Positions 55,814-63,281 of a stretch of DNA of 63,614 nucleotides are shown piece after piece. Under the pieces are notes generated by a model that was given only the letters and a program-made list of their open reading frames with translations, did not search any database and had not been told where the DNA came from. This stretch comes from Ignavibacterium sp. (GTDB lineage: Bacteria > Zixibacteria > MSB-5A5 > GN15 > PGXB01), in NCBI GenBank assembly GCA_020724775.1, contig DYGG01000013.1, forward strand, positions 1 through 63,614. Direction: 5' to 3'. The position numbers and the translations under genes are program-made. Every line of letters starts with the position of its first letter. Positions within the stretch are counted from its first letter, which is position 1.

Positions 55814-56899
55814 TTACAGAGTAACCTGAACGTGGCACTGTCCGCAGACAGCCTTGTAATTGGTGCCATCGCCATTCTCGCCATAGTTGGCCGCTCCGGT
55901 CGCCCAGATCAAACCAAAAGCGCGAGTGTTACCATGCGCCTTATGGCAGGACATACAGGACGGAGTCAAATCGGTCGGAGTGGATGCTCCCATAGCGGTT
56001 CCCCAGGTTCCCCAGTTGCCGGTCGGAGACATAACCTGTACCCGATAGGCGCGAGCGCCAAAAGCGCGGCTGATGCTGGAATGTCCACCACCCTGAGCGC
56101 CGATATTGGCATCTGCGGTGGGGTGACGATACCATTCCTGACCGGCGGTGCCGGCAGTATTGCGCATGTTGGCGTCAGATGACGAACCGTGGAAATTGGT
56201 ATGACACTGCTTGCAGAATGTGCCATAAGCGGAAGCGGTCGGATTCGGCTCGTTGAAATCAACGTTTCGAATATCGTAGTGGTCGCCGCCATAACTCGCC
56301 GAACGCTCGAATACGTCTCTACCCAGGTCATTGGTTCCTACTGCGTAAGAGACACCAGCGGTATTGGTGCCGGTAATATTAAAGGCAAGATTGCGATAAG
56401 CGCTGGTAGAAACTCCACCTGTAGGCGCCGGATTGCCACGACCATGCTGCGTATGACAGTTGATACAGTTGAGACCATCCGGATTTGACCAGGTCCCGCC
56501 GGGGGCATCGTCGGTGCTTCCCAGAGTATGACCGGTAGCGTCAAAATACGGCGCAACATTGTCGCGGTTCAGGGCGCCTGCCTGACGACCGTTTGTCGGA
56601 AGAGCTCCGCCGTTCTCAGCGAGAACATCGGGAGCAAACGACTGGTTATCATGGCAGGTAAGGCAGAGGTCATTAATATGATTTCTCAACAGGTAGTGAT
56701 AAGGACCATCAGTGCCCATATCAACCGTAATGCCGGTACCGTTGGCATTGTAGCCGTGGGTCTGGCTATAGTGCATGACATGGCATTCCTGACAGGCGAG
56801 AGTCGTTCCCGTGTGATAGTCACCGGCAACGGCGCTGCTTATCATCAATGCCACCAAAGCAGTTAAGAGATAAATCACCTTCCTCATTCTGTTTTCCAT
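55814..56899 (-). CDS. OmcS-like hexahaem cytochrome c, candidate filament (nanowire) subunit
   Basis: 361 residues from the ATG at 56899, preceded by AAGGAGGTG, a nearly perfect ribosome-binding site. A signal peptide ends SSAVAG. Six CxxCH motifs occur in order: CQECH, CLTCH, CINCH, CKQCH, CMSCH, CGQCH. Their spacing and extra histidines (CQECHVMHYSQ, GHTLG before motif 3, CHTQHG, CHTNFHGSS, RHPT, CHKAHG) follow the plan of Geobacter OmcS, whose distal histidines ligate neighbouring haems and, across the subunit interface, build a conducting filament. No lipobox or membrane anchor is present. It has its own promoter, leader and terminator and sits behind the cytochrome/barrel operon. Confidence 0.88.
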   Translation of the reverse strand: MENRMRKVIYLLTALVALMISSAVAGDYHTGTTLACQECHVMHYSQTHGYNANGTGITVDMGTDGPYHYLLRNHINDLCLTCHDNQSFAPDVLAENGGALPTNGRQAGALNRDNVAPYFDATGHTLGSTDDAPGGTWSNPDGLNCINCHTQHGRGNPAPTGGVSTSAYRNLAFNITGTNTAGVSYAVGTNDLGRDVFERSASYGGDHYDIRNVDFNEPNPTASAYGTFCKQCHTNFHGSSSDANMRNTAGTAGQEWYRHPTADANIGAQGGGHSSISRAFGARAYRVQVMSPTGNWGTWGTAMGASTPTDLTPSCMSCHKAHGNTRAFGLIWATGAANYGENGDGTNYKAVCGQCHVQVTL

Positions 56900-57062
56900 T
56901 TCACCTCCTTTCACTTTGAAATTCTTCATTCTGAAATTTTCCAGTCTCATAAATCCTCCCTTCACGATACAAGATTGAATCGACATTTCTTATCTTAATT
57001 GCGAATCCTTAAACTCTTCTGTTGCCGCATTTGCCCACTCTCAGTCTATTCCCAGGCATAAG

Positions 57063-57116
57063 AATGAGACCGTTATATGTTGTTCTGAAGCGGATGTTGT
57101 CGGCAACGGTCTCATT
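57063..57116 (-). promoter_or_regulatory. 12-bp inverted repeat in the cytochrome leader
   Basis: AATGAGACCGTT (57063-57074) and AACGGTCTCATT (57105-57116) are perfectly complementary, with 30 bases between. In the leader RNA this would be a long-loop hairpin; in DNA it could be an operator. Confidence 0.6.
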
Positions 57117-57190
57117 AAGGTGCTCGTATTCAGGAACTTGAAATTGGCGAGTAAATCTGTTTCTTATTGATACCAATCCTAACTTTTACC

Positions 57191-57208
57191 TTGTGAAAAG
57201 AATAACAA
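57191..57208. promoter_or_regulatory. Rex-like site overlapping the cytochrome -10 box
   Basis: On the minus strand TTGTTATTCTTTTCACAA matches the Rex pattern TTGTKAA-N4-TTMACAA at 13 of 14 defined positions. It covers the -10 hexamer, the usual position for repression. Confidence 0.5.
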
Positions 57209-57227
57209 AATTGTCCTGATTTGTCAA
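57199..57227 (-). promoter_or_regulatory. Sigma-70 promoter of the OmcS-like cytochrome gene
   Basis: On the minus strand TTGACA (57227-57222) and TATTCT (57204-57199) are 17 bases apart. Confidence 0.75.
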
Positions 57228-57317
57228 GCACAAAATTGGACAAATTTAATAATATTTGCGCCCCTGCTGAAACAGTTGTGGTTTATGATTACTTTAATGT
57301 AATGATTTGTCTTTGAA

Positions 57318-58292
57318 TCACTTAAGTAAAAATCGTTGGATCCTGTTTCCGACCTTCTCGGAAACGAAAAAGTGCCCGTCCCCTGTAAATGCAATACCGG
57401 CCGGATACTGATACTCCCCAAGTTTGTATCCAAATCCCCCCACTTGAACCAGCATATCTCCATCGGAATTATAGACTTTAATCACCTGACGTAGAGCGTC
57501 AGTAACCCAGATTAGGGTGCCATCAATAGAATCTTCTGAAACCGCGATTCCGGAGGGAAGAGATAAGTCCGGCTCCTCGATATCATGCCCGGCAAACCCG
57601 GAAATATAGTTACCGGAAGTGTCGAATATCTTAACGGCTGGAACAGAATAGAGGTCGGTCAGATACAATAGCCCTTCGCTCTCGGTAACGGCAAGGATTG
57701 TATTCAGTTCGGAAGGAAGAGGTCCCTTTTTGCCGATTACCCGAATCAATTTAAGGTTCTTATCCAGCATCAAGACCGCGGTCATTTTGCCGGTTACGCC
57801 GAGATAGAGGTTGTCGGCGGCATCAATTGCCAGGCATTCCGGTCGTGCTTTGATGGCGCTATCTCCCAGAATCTGCCCCACCGTGAATTTTTCCAGCGGT
57901 GTCCCCCGGAAATCGAGGACTTCCAGGTATTCGACCAGGTTATCGATGACAATAATCTCGCCGAGGCTGTTGACCGCCACCGCCTTCGGTTCCCCTTTGA
58001 CAATCATTCCAGTATAGCGGTCACGGACGAAATGGTCAAAGGAAAAAAGCGGTTTCAGATTCCGGTCGTAAATAATGATCCGATTATTGCCGGCATCGGC
58101 AACAGTCAGTTCGCCCGAGCGTCTGTCAAAAAAAATGGAGCGAGGGCTTCGCAAAGCAATCCCCATCCCATCATCAAAGGTAATGGCATCAAAGGTAATG
58201 CGTGAGGGGATATCACTTGCTACCGACAGATCAGGAATTATCAAAAGAAGAACGAGAAACAAGAACAGATATTGAAATCGAGATGTGCGCAT
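57318..58292 (-). CDS. Exported NHL-repeat beta-propeller protein
   Basis: 324 residues from the ATG at 58292, with AGGCGG upstream; a TTG five codons earlier overlaps the previous stop. A signal peptide ends LSVAS. NHL-type blades include RSPRSIFFDRRSGELTVAD, NRIIIYD, YPAGIAFTGDGHFFVSE and GNRIQRFLLK. It should form a six-bladed propeller in the periplasm or outside. It is the last gene of the cytochrome/barrel operon, which also contains another NHL gene at its upstream end. NHL proteins are often found with filament-type and other multihaem cytochromes, perhaps guiding secretion or assembly; that role is inferred. Confidence 0.87.
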   Translation of the reverse strand: MRTSRFQYLFLFLVLLLIIPDLSVASDIPSRITFDAITFDDGMGIALRSPRSIFFDRRSGELTVADAGNNRIIIYDRNLKPLFSFDHFVRDRYTGMIVKGEPKAVAVNSLGEIIVIDNLVEYLEVLDFRGTPLEKFTVGQILGDSAIKARPECLAIDAADNLYLGVTGKMTAVLMLDKNLKLIRVIGKKGPLPSELNTILAVTESEGLLYLTDLYSVPAVKIFDTSGNYISGFAGHDIEEPDLSLPSGIAVSEDSIDGTLIWVTDALRQVIKVYNSDGDMLVQVGGFGYKLGEYQYPAGIAFTGDGHFFVSEKVGNRIQRFLLK

Positions 58293-58299
58293 TTCCCGC

Positions 58300-58896
58300 C
58301 TACTCAAAAAGCGCTGTCAGGTCCCGTACCGCGTCTTCGACCATCTGACGGGCAAGCGCCTCCGAGGACTTTATCGCCCCGATGCCAAACGCCACTTCAC
58401 CTCGGTCGCCGCGCCCATTGTTGGTCGCCACCCAAACGGTCTTCTTGCTTCGGCAGTCAATCAACCGACAATTGAAAGAAACCTGCGGAACACGTCCCAG
58501 GTAACTGTTGTCATACTCTTCAAACTCCAGTACCGACCCGGTCAGGACAAAATCGAGATTCAAACGAGAGGCGAGAGTATCGACCTGCGCCTCGGTGATT
58601 TGCATTGATGAGCGGACCCGAAACTGGCGCAAAAGGTCATAAGTCTCGCCGTATTCAACTGTTTCAAATCTCTCATTTCCTTTCATGATTGTCTGGAAAT
58701 AATCGGTTATCTTTTCCGCCGCTTTATCCTTGCCGCTCAGATTTTCAAACGGTATTACCGCCACGCGCGATGCCGATGAAAACTTTTCTTCAATCCTCTT
58801 TCTGGCAGCCATCTGGGTAGCGCATCCCCCGGTCGCCAGCAGAAAAACCGCCGCCAGTACCAGCGAGACCGCTCCCTGCTTCAAACTCCGGTTCAT
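58300..58896 (-). CDS. CsgG/GNA1162-like lipoprotein B
   Basis: 198 residues. A lipoprotein signal with lipobox ATGGC is followed by ASRVAVIPFENLSGKDKAAEKITDYF, the opening strand-helix of CsgG/GNA1162-type proteins, then LNLDFVLTGSVLEF and NCRLIDCRSKKTVW. CsgG relatives form outer-membrane secretion channels, while GNA1162-like ones are periplasmic ring or assembly factors. This protein lacks the barrel-forming hairpins of true CsgG. The start overlaps the previous stop by four bases, so it is translated with the related lipoprotein upstream. Confidence 0.85.
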   Translation of the reverse strand: MNRSLKQGAVSLVLAAVFLLATGGCATQMAARKRIEEKFSSASRVAVIPFENLSGKDKAAEKITDYFQTIMKGNERFETVEYGETYDLLRQFRVRSSMQITEAQVDTLASRLNLDFVLTGSVLEFEEYDNSYLGRVPQVSFNCRLIDCRSKKTVWVATNNGRGDRGEVAFGIGAIKSSEALARQMVEDAVRDLTALFE

Positions 58897-59480
58897 TTCC
58901 GACTCCTGGCAAATGCCTTAACCGCCTCGCGGCAGACCTTAGCTGTCATCTCACCGAGGGTATGAGTTTCGCCGAAAGAGAAGACCGGAAATTTCGGGCC
59001 TCCCTTCTGTGTCTGCTCATAACTCCAGACCACTTTTCCGGTCTGACAGTCGATAAAGCGGACAATAATTGAAACCAGGGGAAATTCGGTCTGCCCGGAG
59101 CGAACCATGCCGTAATCCTTCACGGCACCGACGAAAATCCCCTCCACCTTTGCCTCCCGCCCGATAGCAATGGCGTCCTCACTCGAGAACGATTCCGGCA
59201 GATTGAGCGGCATCTCTTTTACAACTGCCCGTGTCGCTTTCGCGAAGTCACCGGCGTTGGCAACTTCAATCTCCTTTAGAAAAAGAAGTTCCGTCCGGAA
59301 ACTGGAGGTCACCTTCTCCCCGGCGTTGTTATCACTGCTTAGATTCGAAAAAGTCATGAGACCGACGCGGCTGTAGAAACCGAAATCAGCCTCTTCATTG
59401 ACATAGACCCGATTCCCGCCGCAGGACGATAGCAAGAGTAATAGGATGAAACTCGGCAGGAGCAAGATTGAGATTTTCAT
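58893..59480 (-). CDS. CsgG/GNA1162-like lipoprotein A
   Basis: 195 residues. Lipobox LLSSC. Same fold as its downstream neighbour: SRVGLMTFSNLSSDNNAGEKVTSSF, AKVEGIFVGAVKDYG, VRFIDCQTGKVVWSYE. The two are diverged duplicates and might form a hetero-oligomer at the outer membrane. It is 16 bases after the barrel gene. Confidence 0.85.
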   Translation of the reverse strand: MKISILLLPSFILLLLLSSCGGNRVYVNEEADFGFYSRVGLMTFSNLSSDNNAGEKVTSSFRTELLFLKEIEVANAGDFAKATRAVVKEMPLNLPESFSSEDAIAIGREAKVEGIFVGAVKDYGMVRSGQTEFPLVSIIVRFIDCQTGKVVWSYEQTQKGGPKFPVFSFGETHTLGEMTAKVCREAVKAFARSRK

Positions 59481-59496
59481 ATAATTTAACCTGTTT

Positions 59497-61218
59497 CTAT
59501 ATTTTTATATTCAAATTCATTTGAAGCGACCTGTTGATTGCTCTTCCCTCTACCGGGTACTCTGTCCGGCTGTATAGATATCCGGTAATCAGGGTTATCT
59601 GGCGGCTCAGGTAAGTCACCAGTTCGAGATTGAGGGTTCTGGGACGGGTTACCTTCTCTACCGGCGGCAGACCGAAAGCGGCGGATTCTTCCCTTGCCTG
59701 CTTCTGGCTATTGAAGGCAAAATAGAGGCTGAATGACCGGCGGAAACTGTAACTCATATATCCATTCCAGGCGCCGCTGCTGTTTCGAGTGCCGACATTA
59801 AACTCACTGTAAATGTAGGTGAGATTGAAGTTCAGGTTGGAACGAGGATTATAGGAAAGACCGAGATTGAAATTCTGAGAATAACTTCGTCCCAGTCGGA
59901 ATTCCGCCCCCTGGTATAGCGATGTAAATCCCACCCGTCCTTCCATTTTGCGGTTTATGGTCAGTCGCGTATCGATAGAGCCGTTACTCTGATACCGGGA
60001 GACGTTATCAATCGGGTCGCTGTTATGCATCACCGAGAAATCGACATAGGTGCGCATGTAATAGTACGGTTTGAAACTGAACGAGACAAAATAGTTGTCG
60101 AGAGCGTATTGGCTTTTATCAAGAACGGCAATAACATTGCCGGCGGTGTCGCTCACGGTAACAAGCCTATCAGACTGCTGGTAGACGGTGCGATTGAAAC
60201 TGAAGCGACTATCGACACCGCTTCGAAAATATCGACTCAGCCCGACCCCATATGAAATATACTCGACAATCCGGTTGCCGCGGCTTTCGTCGCTAATCTG
60301 GTAACTCTTGGTCACTTGAAGATTGAGATAGCCGGTTGGCGCCAGCCCAGCCTGCGCCGAAAAATTCTGATTTCCGGCGTCGAGTTCGCCGGCTCGATCC
60401 AGCACCTCGACAAATCGTCCCGAATATGCGGCGCTCACGCTCAACTTTCTAATTTCAAAACTGTTGAACAATGCTGTTGTCGAGTGTGTCCGGGAGCGCT
60501 GGCTGCGGACATCATCAACGAGGCGGTCAGTTTGATAGTAATTGTATGTGGCGGAGAAATTCCCGACCCTCCCCAGCATTTCGGTAACACCGGCTGAACC
60601 GGCGTATGTCCGGGTCACGGTCTCTTTGCCGCCCGGAAGGAAACTTGATTGTGTCAGATTGTTATAGTTGGCGCGAAGCGACACCACTCCCCTTTGGTAA
60701 ATCGATTCCGCCACAAAATTGCGGCTGCGGCCGTCATATCTTCTGGTCACTTCCTTGTCATAATTGGTCGTCTGATTATAGATTAGGCCGAGCGACGGGT
60801 AATCCGGATAATTGATATGCAACCCGCCTCGCCAATTACGATAATAGAGATAAAATGGCTTGTCCCCGGCGGGAGTGGTGGTCAACCTGCGATAAGGGGA
60901 ATAACTTAAATTGAGAAGATAACCGTAACTTTTAAGGTCAAAATAGAATATCGGGCGGAACTGGTGATAATCTGAATATGAAAATTCCTGCCGGTCAAGA
61001 TTTGCCGCCAGACGAATCCAATTCTTGACAAAAAGGTCATCCTCATAGTTGAGAAGAAAACTCTCACGAGTCAAGTCGTCCTTACGGTCAATCTGGTTTG
61101 ATTCGCTGATATGCTGATAATAAAACGCAATATTACCGTAAAGACGCCCCGATTCGGCTTCCCCGACGGCAGACAAGAAAATCAGTGAAATCAAACCAAC
61201 AGCCCGCAGGCAGTTCAT
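59497..61218 (-). CDS. Outer-membrane beta-barrel of the cytochrome locus
   Basis: 573 residues. Signal peptide (FLSAVGEAES) and then alternating strands rich in Tyr, Phe and Arg across the whole length (YGNIAFYYQHISES, RNFVAESIYQRGVVSLRANYNN, YYMRTYVDFSVMHNS, FNLNLTYIYSEF-like), about 24-28 strands. This size is close to the MtrB/PioB-type porins that hold cytochromes through the outer membrane, though the MtrB N-terminal CxxC is not seen. The start shares one base (TGATG) with the stop of the upstream cytochrome gene, so the two proteins are made together and probably act together. Confidence 0.83.
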   Translation of the reverse strand: MNCLRAVGLISLIFLSAVGEAESGRLYGNIAFYYQHISESNQIDRKDDLTRESFLLNYEDDLFVKNWIRLAANLDRQEFSYSDYHQFRPIFYFDLKSYGYLLNLSYSPYRRLTTTPAGDKPFYLYYRNWRGGLHINYPDYPSLGLIYNQTTNYDKEVTRRYDGRSRNFVAESIYQRGVVSLRANYNNLTQSSFLPGGKETVTRTYAGSAGVTEMLGRVGNFSATYNYYQTDRLVDDVRSQRSRTHSTTALFNSFEIRKLSVSAAYSGRFVEVLDRAGELDAGNQNFSAQAGLAPTGYLNLQVTKSYQISDESRGNRIVEYISYGVGLSRYFRSGVDSRFSFNRTVYQQSDRLVTVSDTAGNVIAVLDKSQYALDNYFVSFSFKPYYYMRTYVDFSVMHNSDPIDNVSRYQSNGSIDTRLTINRKMEGRVGFTSLYQGAEFRLGRSYSQNFNLGLSYNPRSNLNFNLTYIYSEFNVGTRNSSGAWNGYMSYSFRRSFSLYFAFNSQKQAREESAAFGLPPVEKVTRPRTLNLELVTYLSRQITLITGYLYSRTEYPVEGRAINRSLQMNLNIKI

Positions 61219-62321
61219 CAGTCCTCACCCTCCGACGGATTATGCACATTATTGGCACTGGGTCCTGAATAGTCCCGCCCGTGGCAGTCATAACAATGGC
61301 GTGCGCCGTTGAAGGAGTGGTCGGGAATCTCGCTTGGCAACGGCCGTGGGTTAATTCCTTCCACCGTGCCTCCCCCCTGTCGATCACTGGACGGATGGCA
61401 ACCAAAACAGAATCGTCGCACCTGGATGTTATCTTCTTTGATATTGGTCAAGCCGTACCATCCGGGACGCTGGTCGCTGAGAAGATAATCGTTACTTCCC
61501 TGACCGTTGTAACCTTCCGAGCCATGCGGGTTGTGGCAATCATAACAAGGGAGCCGAGCGCCGGACGGAACAAAGGACCCGCCGTGCGATAACCCGTGCC
61601 CGGTCCTTGTGCCGGGATTGACGGAACGGTCATAGTAGTCGGCGATATAACGGGAGGATTCATCCATTCCAACGGGTCCGTTGACACTATGACAGGTGAA
61701 GCAGAGCAGATAGTTATCGGTAGTAAAGCCGGTCTGAGACCCGACAATTCCCGAGTAAGTTGTATCGAGCATGTCATGCAGAGCGCTCCCGCCATGCACA
61801 TCGTGACAATTGTCGCAGGAGCCGAAACCGAGGGCATCTTTTAGCGGCATATCGGGGTCGCTGTAATGAGAGGAGAAAGCGGTGTTTTCCCAGATAATCT
61901 GCCCCGGCCAGCGCACCAGATTATGCGGCCCGGGCACTCTTACGCCGCCGCTGTTAAATTCAAAGTAACCGGGGTCACTGGAGCCAAGCGGCATCCGGTC
62001 CGATTCCTGTGCCGGATAACCGGAGGTCGCTCCGGCCGGTCGATCGGCGTGACATCCCCCCATGGACTGTGAAAAACAGAGTCGATTCGAATTCTCCTGA
62101 AAGAGGCCAAAGGGATATGCATTGCCGCCGTCATGTCCCTTATGGCACTGGGCGCAACTTCCTCTCGGATAGTCGCTGCTTCGCAGCACTCCAGTCATCG
62201 AGGAGCCATGCGGTGACTGGCTGTACCGGCCGTCAGCGACAGCAGAGGTCCAAACTCCGCTCAGAGCAACGACAACCACCGTAAATTTCGTCAAACTTCT
62301 CATATTGATACAAGACTTCAC
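61218..62321 (-). CDS. Multihaem cytochrome c with six CxxCH and one CX7CH motif
   Basis: 367 residues. Signal peptide ends TSAVA. Haem motifs in order: CAQCH, CFSQSMGGCH (about residues 80-89, CX7CH), CDNCH, CFTCH, CYDCH, CFGCH, CYDCH. If all are used it holds seven haems. The seven-residue gap in the second motif replaces the CLSCH/CLTCH found at the same place in the two hexahaem relatives. The C-terminal region is acidic and glycine-rich and has no anchor. It lies between a hexahaem gene and the outer-membrane barrel gene with four- and one-base overlaps. It may be the periplasmic or barrel-inserted link of the electron conduit. Confidence 0.88.
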   Translation of the reverse strand: MKSCINMRSLTKFTVVVVALSGVWTSAVADGRYSQSPHGSSMTGVLRSSDYPRGSCAQCHKGHDGGNAYPFGLFQENSNRLCFSQSMGGCHADRPAGATSGYPAQESDRMPLGSSDPGYFEFNSGGVRVPGPHNLVRWPGQIIWENTAFSSHYSDPDMPLKDALGFGSCDNCHDVHGGSALHDMLDTTYSGIVGSQTGFTTDNYLLCFTCHSVNGPVGMDESSRYIADYYDRSVNPGTRTGHGLSHGGSFVPSGARLPCYDCHNPHGSEGYNGQGSNDYLLSDQRPGWYGLTNIKEDNIQVRRFCFGCHPSSDRQGGGTVEGINPRPLPSEIPDHSFNGARHCYDCHGRDYSGPSANNVHNPSEGED

Positions 62322-63274
62322 TTATTATGACATTGCTGGCATCCGGAATTGAAACTGGCGCCTCCTTCTTTGAAAGGCCAGAGAAATGATGAAGCGTAAT
62401 TCCCGCCGTGAGCCTTATGGCAACTCCCGCAGAATACTCGGTCTCCAGAGGAAGGAAGCAGCGATGCCGCAAATCCGGTCGCCAGGGGCGATTCAAACGG
62501 CACGCGGCGGATGCCGCCGGCTGTAAGGTCGAAGCCGTCACCGGTACCTGTAATCCAGTGCTGTGGGTCAGCATGCTGGTCTCCAACAAACTGATTCATG
62601 GCGACCCGGTCAGGATGTCCGTTGAAATGTGCCGGAGGCACCGAACTTTCGTTTATTCTCAATATGTCGTGGCAACCGACACACCATTCCGATAAGCCGG
62701 AACGGTACCCAATATTACCGCGCTCATAGGCGGCGATAGAACCGGCCACTGTGGGGGGGATGTCCGGCAGACGTCCGGTCAGCACTTCTTTCCCCTCTTC
62801 AATTATCAGCGAATCGCCCACCCCACCGGGGTCATGAAGCAGATTCCGGTAGTTGCTGTTCCCATGAACGGCGTGACAACTGGCGCAGGTCAGGCTGTTC
62901 GATTTAGCCGCAGATTGAAGCGGCGTGAGCATAGTGATTCCAAGAGTATGATTATGCGAATCATACAATCCCCCATCCCGGAAAAAACCGGCGGCGCTTT
63001 CGCCTGAGAGGGTGCCGCTATACATCTCTACCGGGTGCGAAACATCCGGCGCAGTCGGGTCGGAGCCATCGTGACAGGAGAGACAGAGCTCATTGACCGA
63101 ACTTTTTACCAAGAGATAGGAATACGGCCCACCGGGAAGTTCCACCCCTTCTTCGGTAGAATGCTGCAGATGGCAGTCATTGCAGTGCGAGGTGGCGCCG
63201 ATATGCCAGTTCCCGGCGTAAGCAGAATCGCCAGCGATGAAAAGAAAGACAGAAATCAATAAAGAATGCCGCAC
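62318..63274 (-). CDS. OmcS/OmcE-like hexahaem cytochrome c, second candidate filament protein
   Basis: 318 residues from the GTG at 63274 with GAGG five bases ahead. Signal peptide SLLISVFLFIAGDSAYA. Six motifs: CNDCH, CLSCH, CASCH, CVGCH, CGSCH, CQQCH, with HNHTLG, CHAVHGN, NGHPDR and CHKAHGGN in the same places as in the 55814-56899 protein. It is thus a paralogue of that protein and shares its resemblance to OmcS. No lipobox. The start is just past the stop of the NHL gene upstream, and its stop overlaps the next cytochrome start by four bases. Confidence 0.88.
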   Translation of the reverse strand: MRHSLLISVFLFIAGDSAYAGNWHIGATSHCNDCHLQHSTEEGVELPGGPYSYLLVKSSVNELCLSCHDGSDPTAPDVSHPVEMYSGTLSGESAAGFFRDGGLYDSHNHTLGITMLTPLQSAAKSNSLTCASCHAVHGNSNYRNLLHDPGGVGDSLIIEEGKEVLTGRLPDIPPTVAGSIAAYERGNIGYRSGLSEWCVGCHDILRINESSVPPAHFNGHPDRVAMNQFVGDQHADPQHWITGTGDGFDLTAGGIRRVPFESPLATGFAASLLPSSGDRVFCGSCHKAHGGNYASSFLWPFKEGGASFNSGCQQCHNK

Positions 63275-63281
63275 GAGCACC

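Larger units (their letters stand above)
56900..57317 (-). other. Long leader and promoter region of the OmcS-like cytochrome gene
   Basis: About 290 bases separate the predicted transcript start (near 57192) from the ATG. The leader holds a perfect 12-bp inverted repeat (listed separately) and, just ahead of the gene, a second in-frame ATG at 56950 with GGGAGG. No ORF or known riboswitch is recognised. Confidence 0.5.

Noticed and set aside
56900-57192. A GEMM cyclic-dinucleotide riboswitch in the leader of the OmcS-like gene, by analogy with Geobacter.
   Set aside because: The conserved GEMM blocks (ACGCAAAGCC-type and GCAAACC-type) are not found. A GGGCAAATGCGGCAAC stretch near 57021-57036 is too short a match.
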